A DNA stretch of 64,000 bases from Bilabrum cf. latius (Eukaryota; Bigyra: Bicosoecida; Bigyra; Bicosoecida): positions 744,001 to 808,000 of the forward strand of contig OZ237739.1 of assembly GCA_965178125.1 (NCBI GenBank), given 5' to 3'. A program made the position numbers and the translations under genes. The notes beneath the pieces are model-generated. The model did not search any database. It saw only the letters and a program-made list of their open reading frames with translations, and had not been told where the DNA came from. The first letter of the stretch is position 1. Each line of letters begins with the position of its first letter. Positions 13,001 through 25,100 of the stretch are shown one piece after another.

Positions 13001-14756
13001 AGGCAAGCACCAGCGAGACGCAGGCGGCCAGGGCAAGCAGCATTCTCACTGCGAGCCCAGCCTGCCTCTTGGTCATCCAAGCCGGCGCAAGCCAGAGACA
13101 CGAGCACACTGTCGTGTTCCAATCACACCAAGGCAAGCACCAGCGAGACTCAGGCGGCCAGGGCAAGCAGCATTCTCACTGCGAGCCCAGCCTGCCTCTT
13201 GGTCATCCAGGCCGGCGCAAGCCAGAGACACGTGCACACTGTCGTGTTCCAAGCACACCAAGGCAAGCACCAGCGAGACTCAGGCGGTCAGGGCAAGCAG
13301 CATTCTCACTGCAAACCCAGCCTGCCTCTTGGTCATCCAAGCCGGCGCAAGCCAGAGACACGAGCACACTGTCGTGTTCCAATCACACCAAGGCAAGCAC
13401 CAGCGAGACGCAGGCGGCCAGGGCAAGCAGCATTCTCACTGCGAGCCCAGCCTGCCTCTTGGTCATCCAAGCCGGCGCAAGCCAGAGACACGTGCACACC
13501 ATTGTGTCCCAAATTCGCCAAAGCAAGCACCAGCGAGACTCAGGCGGCCAGGGCAAGCAGCATCCTCACTGCGAGCCCAGCCTGCCTCTTGGTCATCCAA
13601 GCCGGCGCAAGCAAGTGACACGTGCACACCATTGTGTCCCAAATTCGCCAGAGCAAGCACCAGCGAGACTCAGGCGGCGAGGGCAAGCAGCATTCTCACT
13701 GCGAGCCCCGCCTGCTACTTGGTCATCCAAGCCGGCGCAAGCCAGAGACACGTGCACACTGTCGTGTTCCAATCACACCAAGGCAAGCACCAGCGAGACT
13801 CAGGCGGCCAGGGCAAGCAGCATTCTCACTGCGAGCCCAGCCTGCCTCTTGGTCATCCAGGCCGGCGCAAGCCAGAGACACGTGCACACTGTCGTGTTCC
13901 AAGCACACCAAGGCAAGCACCAGCGAGACTCAGGCGGTCAGGGCAAGCAGCATTCTCACTGCAAACCCAGCCTGCCTCTTGGTCATCCAAGCCGGCGCAA
14001 GCCAGAGACACGAGCACACTGTCGTGTTCCAATCACACCAAGGCAAGCACCAGCGAGACGCAGGCGGCCAGGGCAAGCAGCATTCTCACTGCGAGCCCAG
14101 CCTGCCTCTTGGTCATCCAAGCCGGCGCAAGCCAGAGACACGTGCACACCATTGTGTCCCAAATTCGCCAAAGCAAGCACCAGCGAGACTCAGGCGGCCA
14201 GGGCAAGCAGCATTCTCACTGCGAGCCCAGCCTGCCTCTTGGTCATCCAAGCCGGCGCAAGCAAGTGACACGTGCACACCATTGTGTCCCAAATTCGCCA
14301 AAGCAAGCACCAGCGAGACTCAGGCGGCGAGGGCAAGCAGCCATCGCACTGCAAGCCCAGCCTGCCTCTTGGTCATCCAGGCCGGCGCAAGCCAGAGACA
14401 CGTGCACACTATTGCCAACAAGGCAAGCACCAGCGAGACTCAGGCGGCCAGGGCAAGCAGCATTCTCACTGCAAGCCCAGCCTGCTACTTGGTCATCCAA
14501 GCCGGCGCAAGCCAGAGACACGTGCACACAATGTGTCCCAAAATCCAACAAGGCAAGCACCAGCGAGACTCAGGCGGCCAGGGCAAGCAGCATTCTTACT
14601 GCAAGCCCAGCCTGCTACTTGGTCATCCAAGCCGGCGCAAGCCAGAGACACGTGCACACTATTGTGTCCCAAAATTCAACAAGGCAAGCACCAGCGAGAC
14701 TCAGGCGGCCAGGGCAAGCAGCATTCTCACTGCGAGCCCAGCACTCTCTTGTTGAT
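10062..14756 (+). repeat. 130-bp minisatellite array, about 37 copies
   Basis: The core is gcaagcagcattctcactgc, then a conserved stretch ending in gccggcgcaagccagagaca, then CACGTG or CACGAG, then a variable segment, then aagcaccagcgagactcagg. Core spacing is 130 bases almost throughout, with a few shorter units (for example the steps near 10945, 11993 and 14453). The variable segment has three classes: one with tgtcgtgttccaatcacacc, one with cattgtgtcccaaattcgcc, and one with cattgtgtcccaaaatccaac. The unit lacks stop codons in most frames on both strands, so long spurious ORFs (up to about 600 codons) cover it. The 130-base period is not a multiple of three and all frames are equally open, so I treat it as non-coding satellite. 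Confidence 0.95.
13091..14340 (+). repeat. 650-bp higher-order duplication inside the array
   Basis: Five consecutive 130-bp units (about 13091-13740) are repeated as a block at about 13741-14340. Private variants are shared at exactly 650 bases spacing: ggtcatccag at 13201 and 13851, the aagcacacca variant at 13251 and 13901, and the gcaaacccag variant about 60 bases later in each block. This is a small higher-order repeat of the kind made by unequal exchange. Confidence 0.8.
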
Positions 14757-15567
14757 GCATTGGCTCCCGGGGCATCGAGATGCCCAGATTAGTTACGAGG
14801 CGTAGGTATAAGGTTGTTGGCCTGCTGTTTGTGCTCGACCTGCCGCCTCCTTTCTCCATTCTGTGAGAGACTGAACTCAATAATAGTTTATTTTTCGTTT
14901 GAAAGTAAGGCTGCGAGGCATCAGGTGCATAGCATGTGAGTGCCCTAAACGGTTGTGCTCAATGACCGGGCTGGACTACTTGTGCGGAGCCCGCTGGTCG
15001 GCAAGTCGCTTGGCAGCCCGCCTAGAAGTTCTTAATGTACAGTCAAGTCAATGCGATGGTCTGTTTGATGTCCATCTCGTGGGTCTTGACGGGCAGCAGG
15101 GACAGTTGGCACGTTGACAACGACTGGGGACCTCATTGGCCTGCAATCGGGCATCTTGGCGCGCCTTCTGAGCATAAAACTGTCGGATGGACCCAGTGTG
15201 CGTTTCAGTGTAGGAGCATTGCGAGGTTGTGTTCGCGTAGCAAGAGTCTTGCTGCAGCTGGGGTACACTTCACTTGGTGGCTTCAACTTTAGCTACAACG
15301 TCCGTTGTGCGCCTCGTGTACTAGGTATCAGTTACCTTGTGCCGTAGATTTATATCTTTTTGCGCTAGTTATTGCGCGTGCTCCCACAAGGGTGCCAGAT
15401 TCCAGGGCCACTCTCCACGGTCCGATCAAACCGGAACTCTCCGCGCGCTCCGACTCCCAATTTGAAACAGATCTGTTGCGATCGAGCAAAGAGGGGGAGT
15501 TGCTGTTTGTTGCTAGACGCAGCCACTGCCGGCTCAGGCACTATTTGGTTAGGCACGCATTCAATAA
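14757..15567. other. gene-less spacer right of the array
   Basis: Apart from the second 188-bp repeat at 15283-15470 I see no gene, RNA or recognisable element. The right end is the 3' flank of the coiled-coil gene on the minus strand. Confidence 0.6.
15283..15470 (+). repeat. 188-bp dispersed repeat, copy 2
   Basis: Matches 8393-8580 over its whole length in direct orientation, with unrelated sequence immediately on both sides. Together the copies flank the 4.7-kb array at about 6.9 kb spacing. Confidence 0.85.
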
Positions 15568-18497
15568 TCACAAGTGTATTCTAGCCTCAGGGGAGGCGCC
15601 CGCCTATGATTCAGGTGAGGCCCCGACTCCACCAGAGCTGGCCCCCTTCTTCACCGGCGTACCTCCGCTGTTTGATACCTCCTCGTCTTCCTCCTCGCTC
15701 TCCCCCTTTGATTCCGTCCCACCAACACCAGCGTCCTTTCCCGCCTGCGTAGTCCTCTTGGGCGCCCCCCCTCTGCCGCTCGCACCAGCACCTTTCCTGC
15801 CAGCAGTGGTAGTGAAGGCACTCCCAGCACTGCCAGATCCACCTCCCGCGCCGGCACTCGCGCCCTTCGCAGCCTCTTGCTCGATCTTTTGAAGTGCTTT
15901 TTCTTCCTCCTCCGCGGCCTCCCGCAGCTCGCTGAGCAGCCTCGCTTCCTGCTCCTCCATCGCATGCACGGCCTTCATGGCTTCCTCCTCCCGCCCCGCC
16001 TCCTTCTTCATCCGATCCTCGTAGGCCTTGCGCTGGGCCTCCCTCTTGGCCGCCAGCGCCGCCTCCCTTCTCTTCTGGGCCTTCTCTCGCTCTAGCCTCG
16101 CTTTCTCTGCCGCCTTCTTCCTCCGTTTGGCCTCCTTCTCGGCTGCTTTCTTGAGCAAAGCCTCGTGCTGCCGGCGCTCCGCGCGGACCCTGTCGGCGGC
16201 AGCCTTGGCTTCTTTCTCCGTCTCGCGCTCGGCCGCGCGGCACTGCTCGCGGCGCTCCTTGGCCTTCTTACGGTTTTGCTGACGGATCTTCTTGATGCTC
16301 TTGCCTTCGTCTGTCTGGCGCGCGCGACGGGTGCTGGCCTGCGCCGTGGCGGCCCGCTGTGCTCTGGCCACGGCCTCATGGTGCGCGTGCGCAAGCTCCA
16401 CGCGGCGCTTGGCACCTCCTATCTCGTGTTTGAGCCGCTGCAGGCGGTTCTCCATTAGCCTCCGCATATGCTCCGCTTCTTGGCGCCGCGCCATGGCTGC
16501 TAGCATCCCTGCTTCAGCCTGCCCCGCAGCATCCTCGCCCCCCTCAGCACCAGCCCCAGCACCAGCCCCAGCACTGCCGCCCTGTTGAGTGCCCTCGGAC
16601 CTCGATCCCGATGCTGTCGAACCGTGTCCCGCCCGACTGCTTGCACCCGCCCGGGAGCCCGCACCCGGGGCGATGTGTTCCCCAGCCGGTCCCGGGATGC
16701 TCCTCTCGTACGGGGACCGGGACGGCGGCGGCTGGAGCATTGCATGGCGATGCTATCCAGCGAACCCGTCCTCGTCCTCGTCGGCGCTGACACCGAGCGG
16801 CGTGGTGGCCGCGAAACCACCGGGCCCGCCGCGACCGCTGCTGGCACCCCCTAGGCTATGACCGCCAACGGCACTAGCCCCCGCGCTGCGAAGTCCCACG
16901 GACTGACGGAGGGGCGTCAGGGCAGAGGCGCTCAGCCCGCCCCCCCGGCTCTGAAGCTGCCGCGGCAGCAGGGTGGGCGACGTGCTGCCCATTCTGGTTC
17001 CACTGCGCGGCGACCGGCTTCTCGGCCTGCGGAAACCGGAACTACCGGACCCAGGCTGCGGGTGACCCGCGCCGCCGCGCTGGCGTCCAGACGCAGTCGT
17101 GGCGCGGTTTGCGGGGCCGCGCAATGGTTCCGCACCCCCAGACGCACTTGTTCCTTCGCTCTGTGAGACGTCTTTGTGTTCCTGTGCCTTCCTGTGCCGC
17201 AGGAAGCTCGGAATCTTGCCGAGTGGCCTCTCGCGGTCCAGTGGGGACCTGGGCTCGCTGCCGCCATGTAGCGCACCACCGTGCGATGCACCCTGGTGGT
17301 GGGGTTCTCTCGAGGGAAATGCCGCGTGAGCCGCCGCCATTGACCTCGGCTTGGGACTGGTCGCCCTCGGGGAAGGCTGCGCCTGCGGGTGTGACGAGTG
17401 AGGGCCACCCTCACGGCGACTCTTTTGTCCCCTGGGTGCCCCTGCCCGGGGACTCCTGCTCCTGTTCCTTGCCCTGGGCGAGTGCTTGGCCCCACCGCCA
17501 CTGCTGCCCGCAGGCCGCGGAGGTGCCACCACCACGGTGCGGCGTGTGACCCTCTTCCTCGACTGCTGGCTGAGGGCAAGGAAATAGGGGGAAGCAGTCA
17601 GCGGGCCCCCACCATTGCCAACACTGACACTTGTTCCGAAGCCCCCATTCGTTGCTCCTACCTTGCCCTAGGTCCAGCCATGCCTGGTGCCACCACCGGC
17701 AGATGCATCTGCTCCACTGCCGCGCTGCCCGCCGCCCGTCTCCTTCGACTCGATTGCGGCGGCGCTGTCCGCCTGTCGGTAGCTGCCACCACCACCACCA
17801 CCCTGGGATCTCGATCCAGAAATTGGGGCTCGTCGCGGCGGGGCCGACACCCGGATGGGCACCTGCTTGACGACAGCGCCCGTCTCCTGCATGATGATCG
17901 AACGAGCCATGGCGCGGGGAGACCGCTTGCCTCTTTTCCTGGCGGTTGAGCCCTTCGCCCGGCGATTGGAGGCATCGTGTGGATCTCTGCTCGCCGTCCA
18001 TTTGCTGCCAGCCTTTTCCTCTTTGGCGGCGAGGGCGATGCTGTTTCCTTCTAGGTCGTCCGCGGTGCGTCGTCCGGATTCCTTGCTACCGGAGCCTATC
18101 CGGCCGCCACTTGTTCCGGCCCCGTCGTTAATGGGTGCACTAGTTCGTGTGCCACCCTGCCGTGATTCTGGCTAGCTGGTCCAGGGCGAGAGCCTGCCGG
18201 CCGGCTCGCTCCTTGCAGAATGAGCTTCGTTCGGCTTGGCATCGCTTCCAGACCCTGCGATGTTGCACGTTACGCAGTTCAAGGCTGTGAATGAATCACT
18301 TTGCGAGAACAAGGGGAAATGAACAGATCATATGGCCCTATCTCACGGGTTGGAGCCATCTCAACACTGGGCCCAGGTGCAACTTGGGATGGCGATTTGT
18401 CGTGAGGCCGAGCCGCATGCCGGGAGCTGGCGCGCGACTGGATATCTTCCCCAAATAGATCGTCGTCAGACGACGATGCAGTTAGCTTTCTGTTCAT
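15568..18497 (-). CDS. coiled-coil protein, Lys/Arg/Glu/Ala-rich
   Basis: Read on the minus strand from ATG at 18497 (MNRKLTASSSDDDLFGED) to TGA at 15568-15570. The first exon probably ends at 18347, where GTGAGATAG follows. The acceptor is either at 18285 (pyrimidine-rich, 62-bp intron) or 18255 (92-bp intron); both keep the frame. In-frame TAG codons lie at 18172, 17668, 16753 and 15604 (low coordinate). The N-terminal half is Ser/Gly/Pro/Arg-rich and probably disordered. The segment around 16520-15860 is a long charged helix of alternating Arg/Lys/Glu/Ala with KKAAEKEAKRRKKAAEKARL-like heptads, a coiled coil. No catalytic domain is visible. The function is unknown; such proteins are often cytoskeletal or ciliary, but nothing here proves it. 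Confidence 0.65.
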
Positions 18498-18665
18498 TGA
18501 TTCGGTTGCACGGCCGTGTTATATCGCGGCGAACGGACACACGTTCGGTCGCACGCGGAAGGTTCGCTAGAGCCCTCTGGTCGCAGCGGGACAGATGGCT
18601 CCCTAACACCCACCATCCATTTTCCACTTATCGATTTATTAACCATCAATGTATTGTAGGTAACC
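18498..18665. promoter_or_regulatory. divergent intergenic region (168 bp)
   Basis: Lies between the start of the coiled-coil gene (minus) and the proposed start of the methyltransferase gene (plus), so it must hold both promoters. No TATA box or known motif is clear. Confidence 0.4.
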
Positions 18666-21248
18666 ATGATTCGATAGCGTGGAGCTCTCAGGCGGAATGA
18701 AGGAAACTTGGACTCTGCTGAGCGCGATGATGCTGACGTTGTGAAACGAAGCAGGGCTAATGGTGCGGACTTCTCTACCGCTGCGCTGCTGACTTGCGTT
18801 GCGCTCGTATTCCTGGGTTTAATTGCCTTGATGCTTAGCAAAGTGGTCGAGCACGTGCGGCTAGCGTCTACCGAAGACCCGTGGAGCAAGCGAAACGCAT
18901 TCGTCGAATACAGCAGCGAACTTCGTGTTCAAAGCACTGCAAAGGAATGCGAAGCAACTTCCCTCTTTGGTGGAAAGCGAAACCTTGAAGGAATTACTGT
19001 CCAGGAGTCCAGGTCAGCCAGCGACGTGCTGCAGGGTTCTGTCTCTGGCAGTGTCCAGCTTGCGAGGCCACGCGCAAAAGGAAGCGAATCTGTGGTGGAT
19101 GCGACCGGCTTGCGCCAGCAGGACGGAGCATGGAGGCTTTGCACTTCAAGCTCTGCGGCAACCGCTGAGCTGCCACTGGGCGTATCCGGTTCTTCGGGCC
19201 GATTCTGGCTTCCGGTACCTCTCTCGGCGACGGCGAGGGCGGGCGCCAGCGCGTGCCCCCAAGACCAGGTGCCAGGGTTGCTGCTCGGACAAGACCGCAT
19301 TCCAGTGGCCGCGTGCGTGCCCCCAACATCCGGTGCCAAGCGCCTAGACGAGAACGCCCCCGAGCAAGTGCTCCGGCTGCCGCTCGTGCTCGCCTCGGCC
19401 GCGCGCACCGGCGGGTGGATGAGTCACGAGGCCGGGGCCGCCGCTGTCAGCGAGTCGGCGGTGCGGCTGCACCCGTTACCACCCCCCGGTGACTTCGGTC
19501 CAAAATTGTCCCAGGGGTTACAACCGCCTGGCATGCAGCGGGTTGGGCTGAGGCTGCGGCCCGACGCTTCCAGGCAGGCGCTCGTGGGTGAAACCTCGTG
19601 CGAATTCGGTGCCAGCTCCGTGCAGGCCCCGCAGACGGCTGGGCCTCAGGGGCTTGGCATCGGGGACCCGTGGTCAAAATGGGCTCTTGGGGGCGGCGTG
19701 ACGAACGTTCCTCCGCCCTAGGGGATCAGGAAGAACCCAGTGGGGGACTCTGGTCTCGGCGACGGCGTGTGGGTGCACAGGGCGGCGGGGCTGCTGCCGT
19801 TCGGGTGGGCGGAGGTCGAGGCGGCGGAGGAGGCGTGGGTGCAGCTGGCACTCTCAGGGGCGTTCGCTGACCTGAAATTCCGGGGCGCAATGGCCTTGAA
19901 TCCCGCTAGGGCCCTGGCTGGTCAGCTCGATCCAAGCCTGCCGAGCCCCGTTGAAGAGGCTGGGGAGTTTGCCGGTGGCGGTGTGACTGACCAGCGGCAG
20001 CTAGCTCAGCCCTCATCCGTCATTCCATCTGACGACTCGCAGCCAGCAGGAGAACCTAGCGAACGTTCGACGAGCAGGTATCCGTTCCTCCGCCTGCTGG
20101 ACGCGGTGGGTGAGGGCCTTGCCCGTGCCATCGGCCTCGCGCCTGGGCCCCCGAGCGTGGTCGAGGCGGGGTTGCTTGCCCTGGACTACATGCGGGCGGG
20201 CCCGTTGCATCTCCAGCATGTGATGTCAGGCACACAAGGAGCTGGAACAGGTCGGCATGGAGAACTACCTCGCCGGTGTGTTGTGTGGTCCTTCGGTGTC
20301 GAAGAGGACTGGTCCTTCGAGGTGTCCATGGTGGCGCAGGGATGCGCGGTGACTTCGTTCGATCCATCCATTGACAGGAGGAAAGCCGCTGCCTTCGGAC
20401 GGGCACTGGGCGTGAGGTATTTCCCTTGGGGCTTGTCAGGGGAGGAAGAGGAGGAGACGCGGTACGGAGTGCTGGGGCAGGCAGTGGACGAGGCCCTGCT
20501 CGCTGCTGGGTAGCTGGCCGGGGCCACCGGACAGGCCAGCAGACCGCAGCAGGGGCAGGCAGAAGAGAACGATCTTTAGGATCACGCACAGGGCAAGCTG
20601 TTGCAGCAGGTGCGCGGTGCCGTGCGAGCCGGCAGCGGGGTCAGCAAGAGCTCCTCGCAGTGGAGGATGAGGACACTGCCTGGACTGCTGGCCGACTCTG
20701 GCGTCGTGGGTCCCGGAGACTGGCATCTTGGAGCAGACGAGCATGGCGATGGAAAGAAAGATGGAATAAGAAAGCATGGGGAGGGCACATCGCGCAGGTT
20801 TTTGGTTGACGTGCTGAAGATCGACGTCGAATGCGCGGAATGGGCGGCACTCGAGACCTGCCTCGATGCTGGGGACGAGTGCATCGGCAGGTTCGGGCAG
20901 ATCGCTCTGGAGGTGCACAACTGCCCTGATTCCCTCGCAGCGGCAATGGACCCCAAAGTGGGGTCCAGAGGGGGCGCATCTGCTGGCGGCTCGGCCGCCC
21001 TGGCGGTCAGCGCGAGGGCGATGCAACGGCGTGCGAGCGTGCTCAGGAGGCTGCGGGAGGAGGCGGGCTTCGTGGTGGTGGCTCACCACACGAACCCGCT
21101 GGCGTATTTCGTGGACGTAGGAGCCGACGACCGCGCGCAAGGAAGCGAGGCCAAGGGCGGCGGAGGCGGCACTAGGGGGGGTTGGTCCAGGAAGTCCGGG
21201 GTCCGCAAGGAGCGCTGCTGCGGCGAGATCCTGCTCGCTCGAAGCTGA
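18666..21248 (+). CDS. METTL24-like SAM methyltransferase with N-terminal membrane anchor
   Basis: About 860 residues from ATG 18666 to TGA 21246. In-frame TAGs are at 18675 (codon 4), 19719, 20511 and 20577. A downstream ATG at 18696-18699 is out of frame, which favours the 18666 start. A single helix (AALLTCVALVFLGLIALML, about 18768-18830) makes it a type II membrane protein, followed by a long Pro/Ala/Gly-rich stem. The catalytic part starts near 20283 with VVWSFGVEEDWSFEVSMVAQ and reaches SFDPSIDRR, then VLKIDVECAEWAALE at about 20809. That is the pattern of METTL24/FkbM-type methyltransferases (SxG..DWSFE, FDP, LKIDxE). Substrate unknown; the Golgi-type topology suggests a glycan or secreted target. 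The C-terminal tail is Gly/Arg-rich. Confidence 0.7.
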
Positions 21249-21452
21249 CGAGGCGCACCAAGGGAAGTTGCTCATTTTTCGCGCCTTAGCAGGGATAGCA
21301 TTGTTGTTGTTTGCCACCATCTACATGTTGTGCATTGTCGGTACTACCTACAGTTTTGGTCGCGGTACTGCCAGGTACGGTACCGGAAGTGGCGCCTACC
21401 TGGCTCTAGCGGCAACCGAGCATTCTGGTTGACGCGCTCTCCTAGAGCAAGC

Positions 21453-21959
21453 ATGGCCGGGGCAACAGCTACGCCAGAAGCACAGTATTTCAGTACATTT
21501 AGCTCGGCGGTTGTGCCTGCGACTGCTGCCGAGGTTTGGGGAGCCGTACGAGGCTTTGACCAAGCTCACGCTTCTGCATGGCCCGGACCAGTCGTTTGCG
21601 AGCTGACCAAAGGAAAACCATCACAGGTTGGAAGCATTCGCACAATCACGCCAAGTGACGGAAGCAAAGGGTTTCGGGAGACATTGCTTCGAATCTCGGA
21701 TGAAGATCGGGTCTACGAATACGACATCTCCAACGAAGACGTGCCTTGCCTTGGTGGCTACCGCGGCAAGGTGCAAGTGATCCCCATAACAAGTGACAAT
21801 ACCTGTCTCGTGTGCTTTACGAAGTCTGGGATGTACAATCCCAGCGCTGGGGGAGACTTCGTCACCTTTTTCGCTGCGATTGCTTCGCAGGAGATGGGTG
21901 ACAACCTTCTGACTTGGTTCACGTTTCCGTGGGGATCTAAAAAGGAAAAGTCGTCATGA
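21453..21959 (+). CDS. SRPBCC/START-fold small protein
   Basis: 168 residues from ATG 21453 (MAGATATPEAQYFSTFSSAV) to TGA. The pattern is that of the polyketide cyclase/Bet v1-like helix-grip fold: a start with PATAAEVWGAVRGFDQAHAW-type helix, then GSIRTITPSDG, then ETLLRISDEDRVYEYDI, then a closing helix. This family binds hydrophobic ligands in a central cavity. No in-frame TAG. The open frame continues upstream to about 21330 without a recognisable sequence, so the 21453 start is preferred. Confidence 0.7.
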   Translation: MAGATATPEAQYFSTFSSAVVPATAAEVWGAVRGFDQAHASAWPGPVVCELTKGKPSQVGSIRTITPSDGSKGFRETLLRISDEDRVYEYDISNEDVPCLGGYRGKVQVIPITSDNTCLVCFTKSGMYNPSAGGDFVTFFAAIASQEMGDNLLTWFTFPWGSKKEKSS

Positions 21960-22132
21960 ATAGCGGGAACCTGCGGCTGCCTGAGCAGCATGAGGGCTCC
22001 GCTCAGCGTTGTCCGGAGTTGCAGTTGGACCATGTTAAGGCTACTGCCAGTGGTAGATTTGCGATTGCTTTGAGTGTCTCGGTGGTGATAACTTGCTTGG
22101 CAAAATCCCTTTGACGCAAACATTCAATTCTT

Positions 22133-25100
22133 TCAGTTCGAATCTGCCCAAGACTGCAGCCAGTCGCAGGCGCCTCCCACCGACTGCCGGAGCGCCTCCG
22201 CCCTCGATTCCACGCTCTCCAGAGCCCTCTAGATCTCCAACTCTGCTGCTGGAAACGGATTCGCCTCGAAAAAGCTTGTCACGTCCTCTTTGAACGCATC
22301 CGTCACCCCGGCAGACGCGGTGGCGCTGACGAGGGACGAAGCCGCGAAGCCGCCGCTCCCGTACCTCTCGTTGAAGACGTCAAACTTAGCCTTGAAGAAA
22401 TCCCAGGCGAGCTCACCCCCCATAGGGTTGTTGGCCACCGAGACGATCAAACTCACGGTGTCCTGCCGCCTCACGTTGGGGTCAAGCGAATAGTCCAGGG
22501 TCTGCTGCAGAAGCTCTTTGCTCTGGGCGTACCCGAGGGCACGCAGCAGGGTGTTCTTCACCCCCGGCGAGTCCTGCTCGGCCTCGTACGCCTGCTTAAC
22601 GGAAGCATACGCCACGTCGCCGCCCCAGCGCACCACGCTGCGGGCCACGATGGGCAGGATGTCAGAATCCAGGGAAGCCCCCTCGTCCGCCCACTTCTGG
22701 GCCGCCGTGTCGCGGACCCACTGCACGCCGAAAGCGTCCGCGGCACTGAGAGCACTCGACCGCAGCAGTGGCTTCTCAGGGTCAGCGCCGCCCCCGGTAC
22801 CGGAGTCCCAGTCGAGCGCAGTGGCCAGAGGCTCGATGAGGTCCCTTGCGTACTCGTTCGCGTTGTCGACGCACGTCTGGTCCACAGTGTCCAGACCTGC
22901 CTCCACCCCGGACCGCAGCACGTCGGTGAGGCTGTACAGCCACGAGATGCTAGGCAGCCACACCTGGCGGGCCGTCTCGAGTCGCACGAACTGCAGGAAC
23001 TCGAGGGCATCCGCGAGTCCCTGTGCCGGCCCGCTGGGCGACAGGCCGGCGAAAGCAACGCTGAACGCATCATCAACCATCTGAGCCCGCTCGGGCTGCG
23101 TGAAAGGCACGTTGGACTGGGGCCCAGCACCCGTCGCATTCACCTGGTTGGCCACGATGGCGTCTCGGATGGACTGCCAGACCGGCGCGGGGTACGACAC
23201 CCGGCAGTAGGCAGAGGCGAGCCTGTTCGCGTGGATGTAGCCGTCCCTGGCCACGTCGTACTCAAACGTGATGTTCCAAGTGGGCTTGTTGAAGCCGCCC
23301 TGGGACATCATGGCGCGCCCCGCGTCGGCTGCGGAACCCGTCCCCGATGCAGTGGTGAAATCCACGGGGATGTACCACAGCTGGTCCGGGCCTGCATCCA
23401 CGTACCCCGTGGCACGCTGGTCCGGTGTCCTGGGCAGCTACGATGCAGCAAGGGACTGCTCCCTGGAGAAGGAGCTGCGGTAGAAGCGCTGCTGACGCAC
23501 TCGCATGGTCCCGCTCGTCACCACAGAGTCGTCGTTCTCGCCCCCATCGCCCTCGGCGAACTCGAACACCACAAGCGGCACGCCGGGAGCGTGCGTGAAG
23601 TTGGCCATCCGCGGCGCTAAGCTCGAGAGGCCGGCTCCCTCGAACACAGAGGCCCACATCTGGTCCGCGTTTGCGTTCTGGAAGCTGTACTTCTGGAAAT
23701 AGTTCTGCAGACCGGCGGTGAAAGCAGCCTCGCCCGCCTACAGGCCCCCTGGCGTGTGGTCGAGGATCATCTGCCGTGCCATGCGGATGATGCTGCCGCC
23801 CTTCGCATACGAGATGTCGTCGAACATCTCCTCGATCTCCGCCGCAGTGTCCACGTCGGGGCGAACGAGGGGGTGCGTGGCAGCGAAGGAGTCTGTCCTC
23901 ATGGCAGACTGCAGGTCCTGCGGCACGAACTGGTTGAATATCTTGTACTCAGGGTACGTCGCGTTGACTCCGTAGTACTCGAATAGAGTGGCGTAGCCCT
24001 CGTTGAGGAACAGGCTGCCCCACCATTCGGCGGTCACCAGGTCACCAGCCGTCTGGTGCACCAGCTCGTGAGACACCACGGTTGCCACCCGCAGCAGCTC
24101 GGCGGCGGAGGCAGAGCTCCTGTTGGCGATGAGAGCCGTCTCGCGGTACGTCACAAGGCCCCAGTTCTCCATGGCGCCGGCCGCAAAATCGGGGATGGCG
24201 ATGAGGTCCATCTTTGCCATGGGAAACGGAGTCCCGAAGAGCTTCTGGAAGTACTCTAGGCAGCCCACCGCGGCCTCCAGCGCGAACTCAAGGTCGCTCT
24301 CGGACCACGTTGGCCTGGCCAGCACCCGGACAGGGAAGGATTCGCCGCTGGGCTGGCCGTCCGGAGTCATGCGGCGCGCGGTAGATTCGACTTTGACCAC
24401 CTTTGAGGCTACGAACGCCACGAGGTAGGTGGACATGGGCACTGACTGGTCAAAGTACACGTCCCTGGTGCCATCACCGTTGTCCACCGTTCGCGCGACG
24501 GGGGTGTTGTACAGCGCCTCGACCCCCTCGGGAATGCCCCTGCCCACCATGCTGAACTTGGCCTTGAAGGTTGGCTCGTCGAAGCAGGGGAAGGCGTGCC
24601 TGGCATAGGTTGCCTCGAACTGCGTGGCGATGATGGGCTCCGTGACCTATTCGCCCTCGCCGTTGGTGTCGTTGTACTGGGCCAGGTAGAGACCGTTCAT
24701 GTTGCGGCCCAGAGGAGCGTTGAAAGACACGAACAGGGAGAGCTTGTCGCCCTTTCGAGCGAGGGAGGGCAGAGGGACGAGGGCCAGCTGGCGGTCCTCG
24801 TCGAACTCGATCGAGGTGATGCTCAGCCGGCTGGAGCGGTTCGGAGACTCCACCGGGTCAGTCCCGTTCCTCGACTCGTTCACCTGCGCACCTGTCCAGG
24901 TAAGACCAGCGGTGTGAAGCACGATGCACTGCGAGTCTTCGTCCACATTCATTCGAATGAGTACGGACCCGTGGAAGTTGAACGGAGGGGCAAAGTCTGG
25001 GGTCCAGTCGATCTCGTAGTCGGTGGGGATGACAGACAATGGAAGTCGAGGGCTAGTCCAGGAGCACTGATCGCCAGTTCTGAACCGGAAGAAGCCTACG

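Noticed and set aside
10062-14756. CRISPR-like array
   Set aside because: Units are contiguous 130-bp tandem repeats with only three classes of variable segment, not short repeats with unique spacers, and the setting is eukaryotic.
10062-14792. Long ORFs (350-600 codons) in the minisatellite on both strands
   Set aside because: They follow from a 130-bp unit that lacks stops. All frames are equally open, and the period is not divisible by three.
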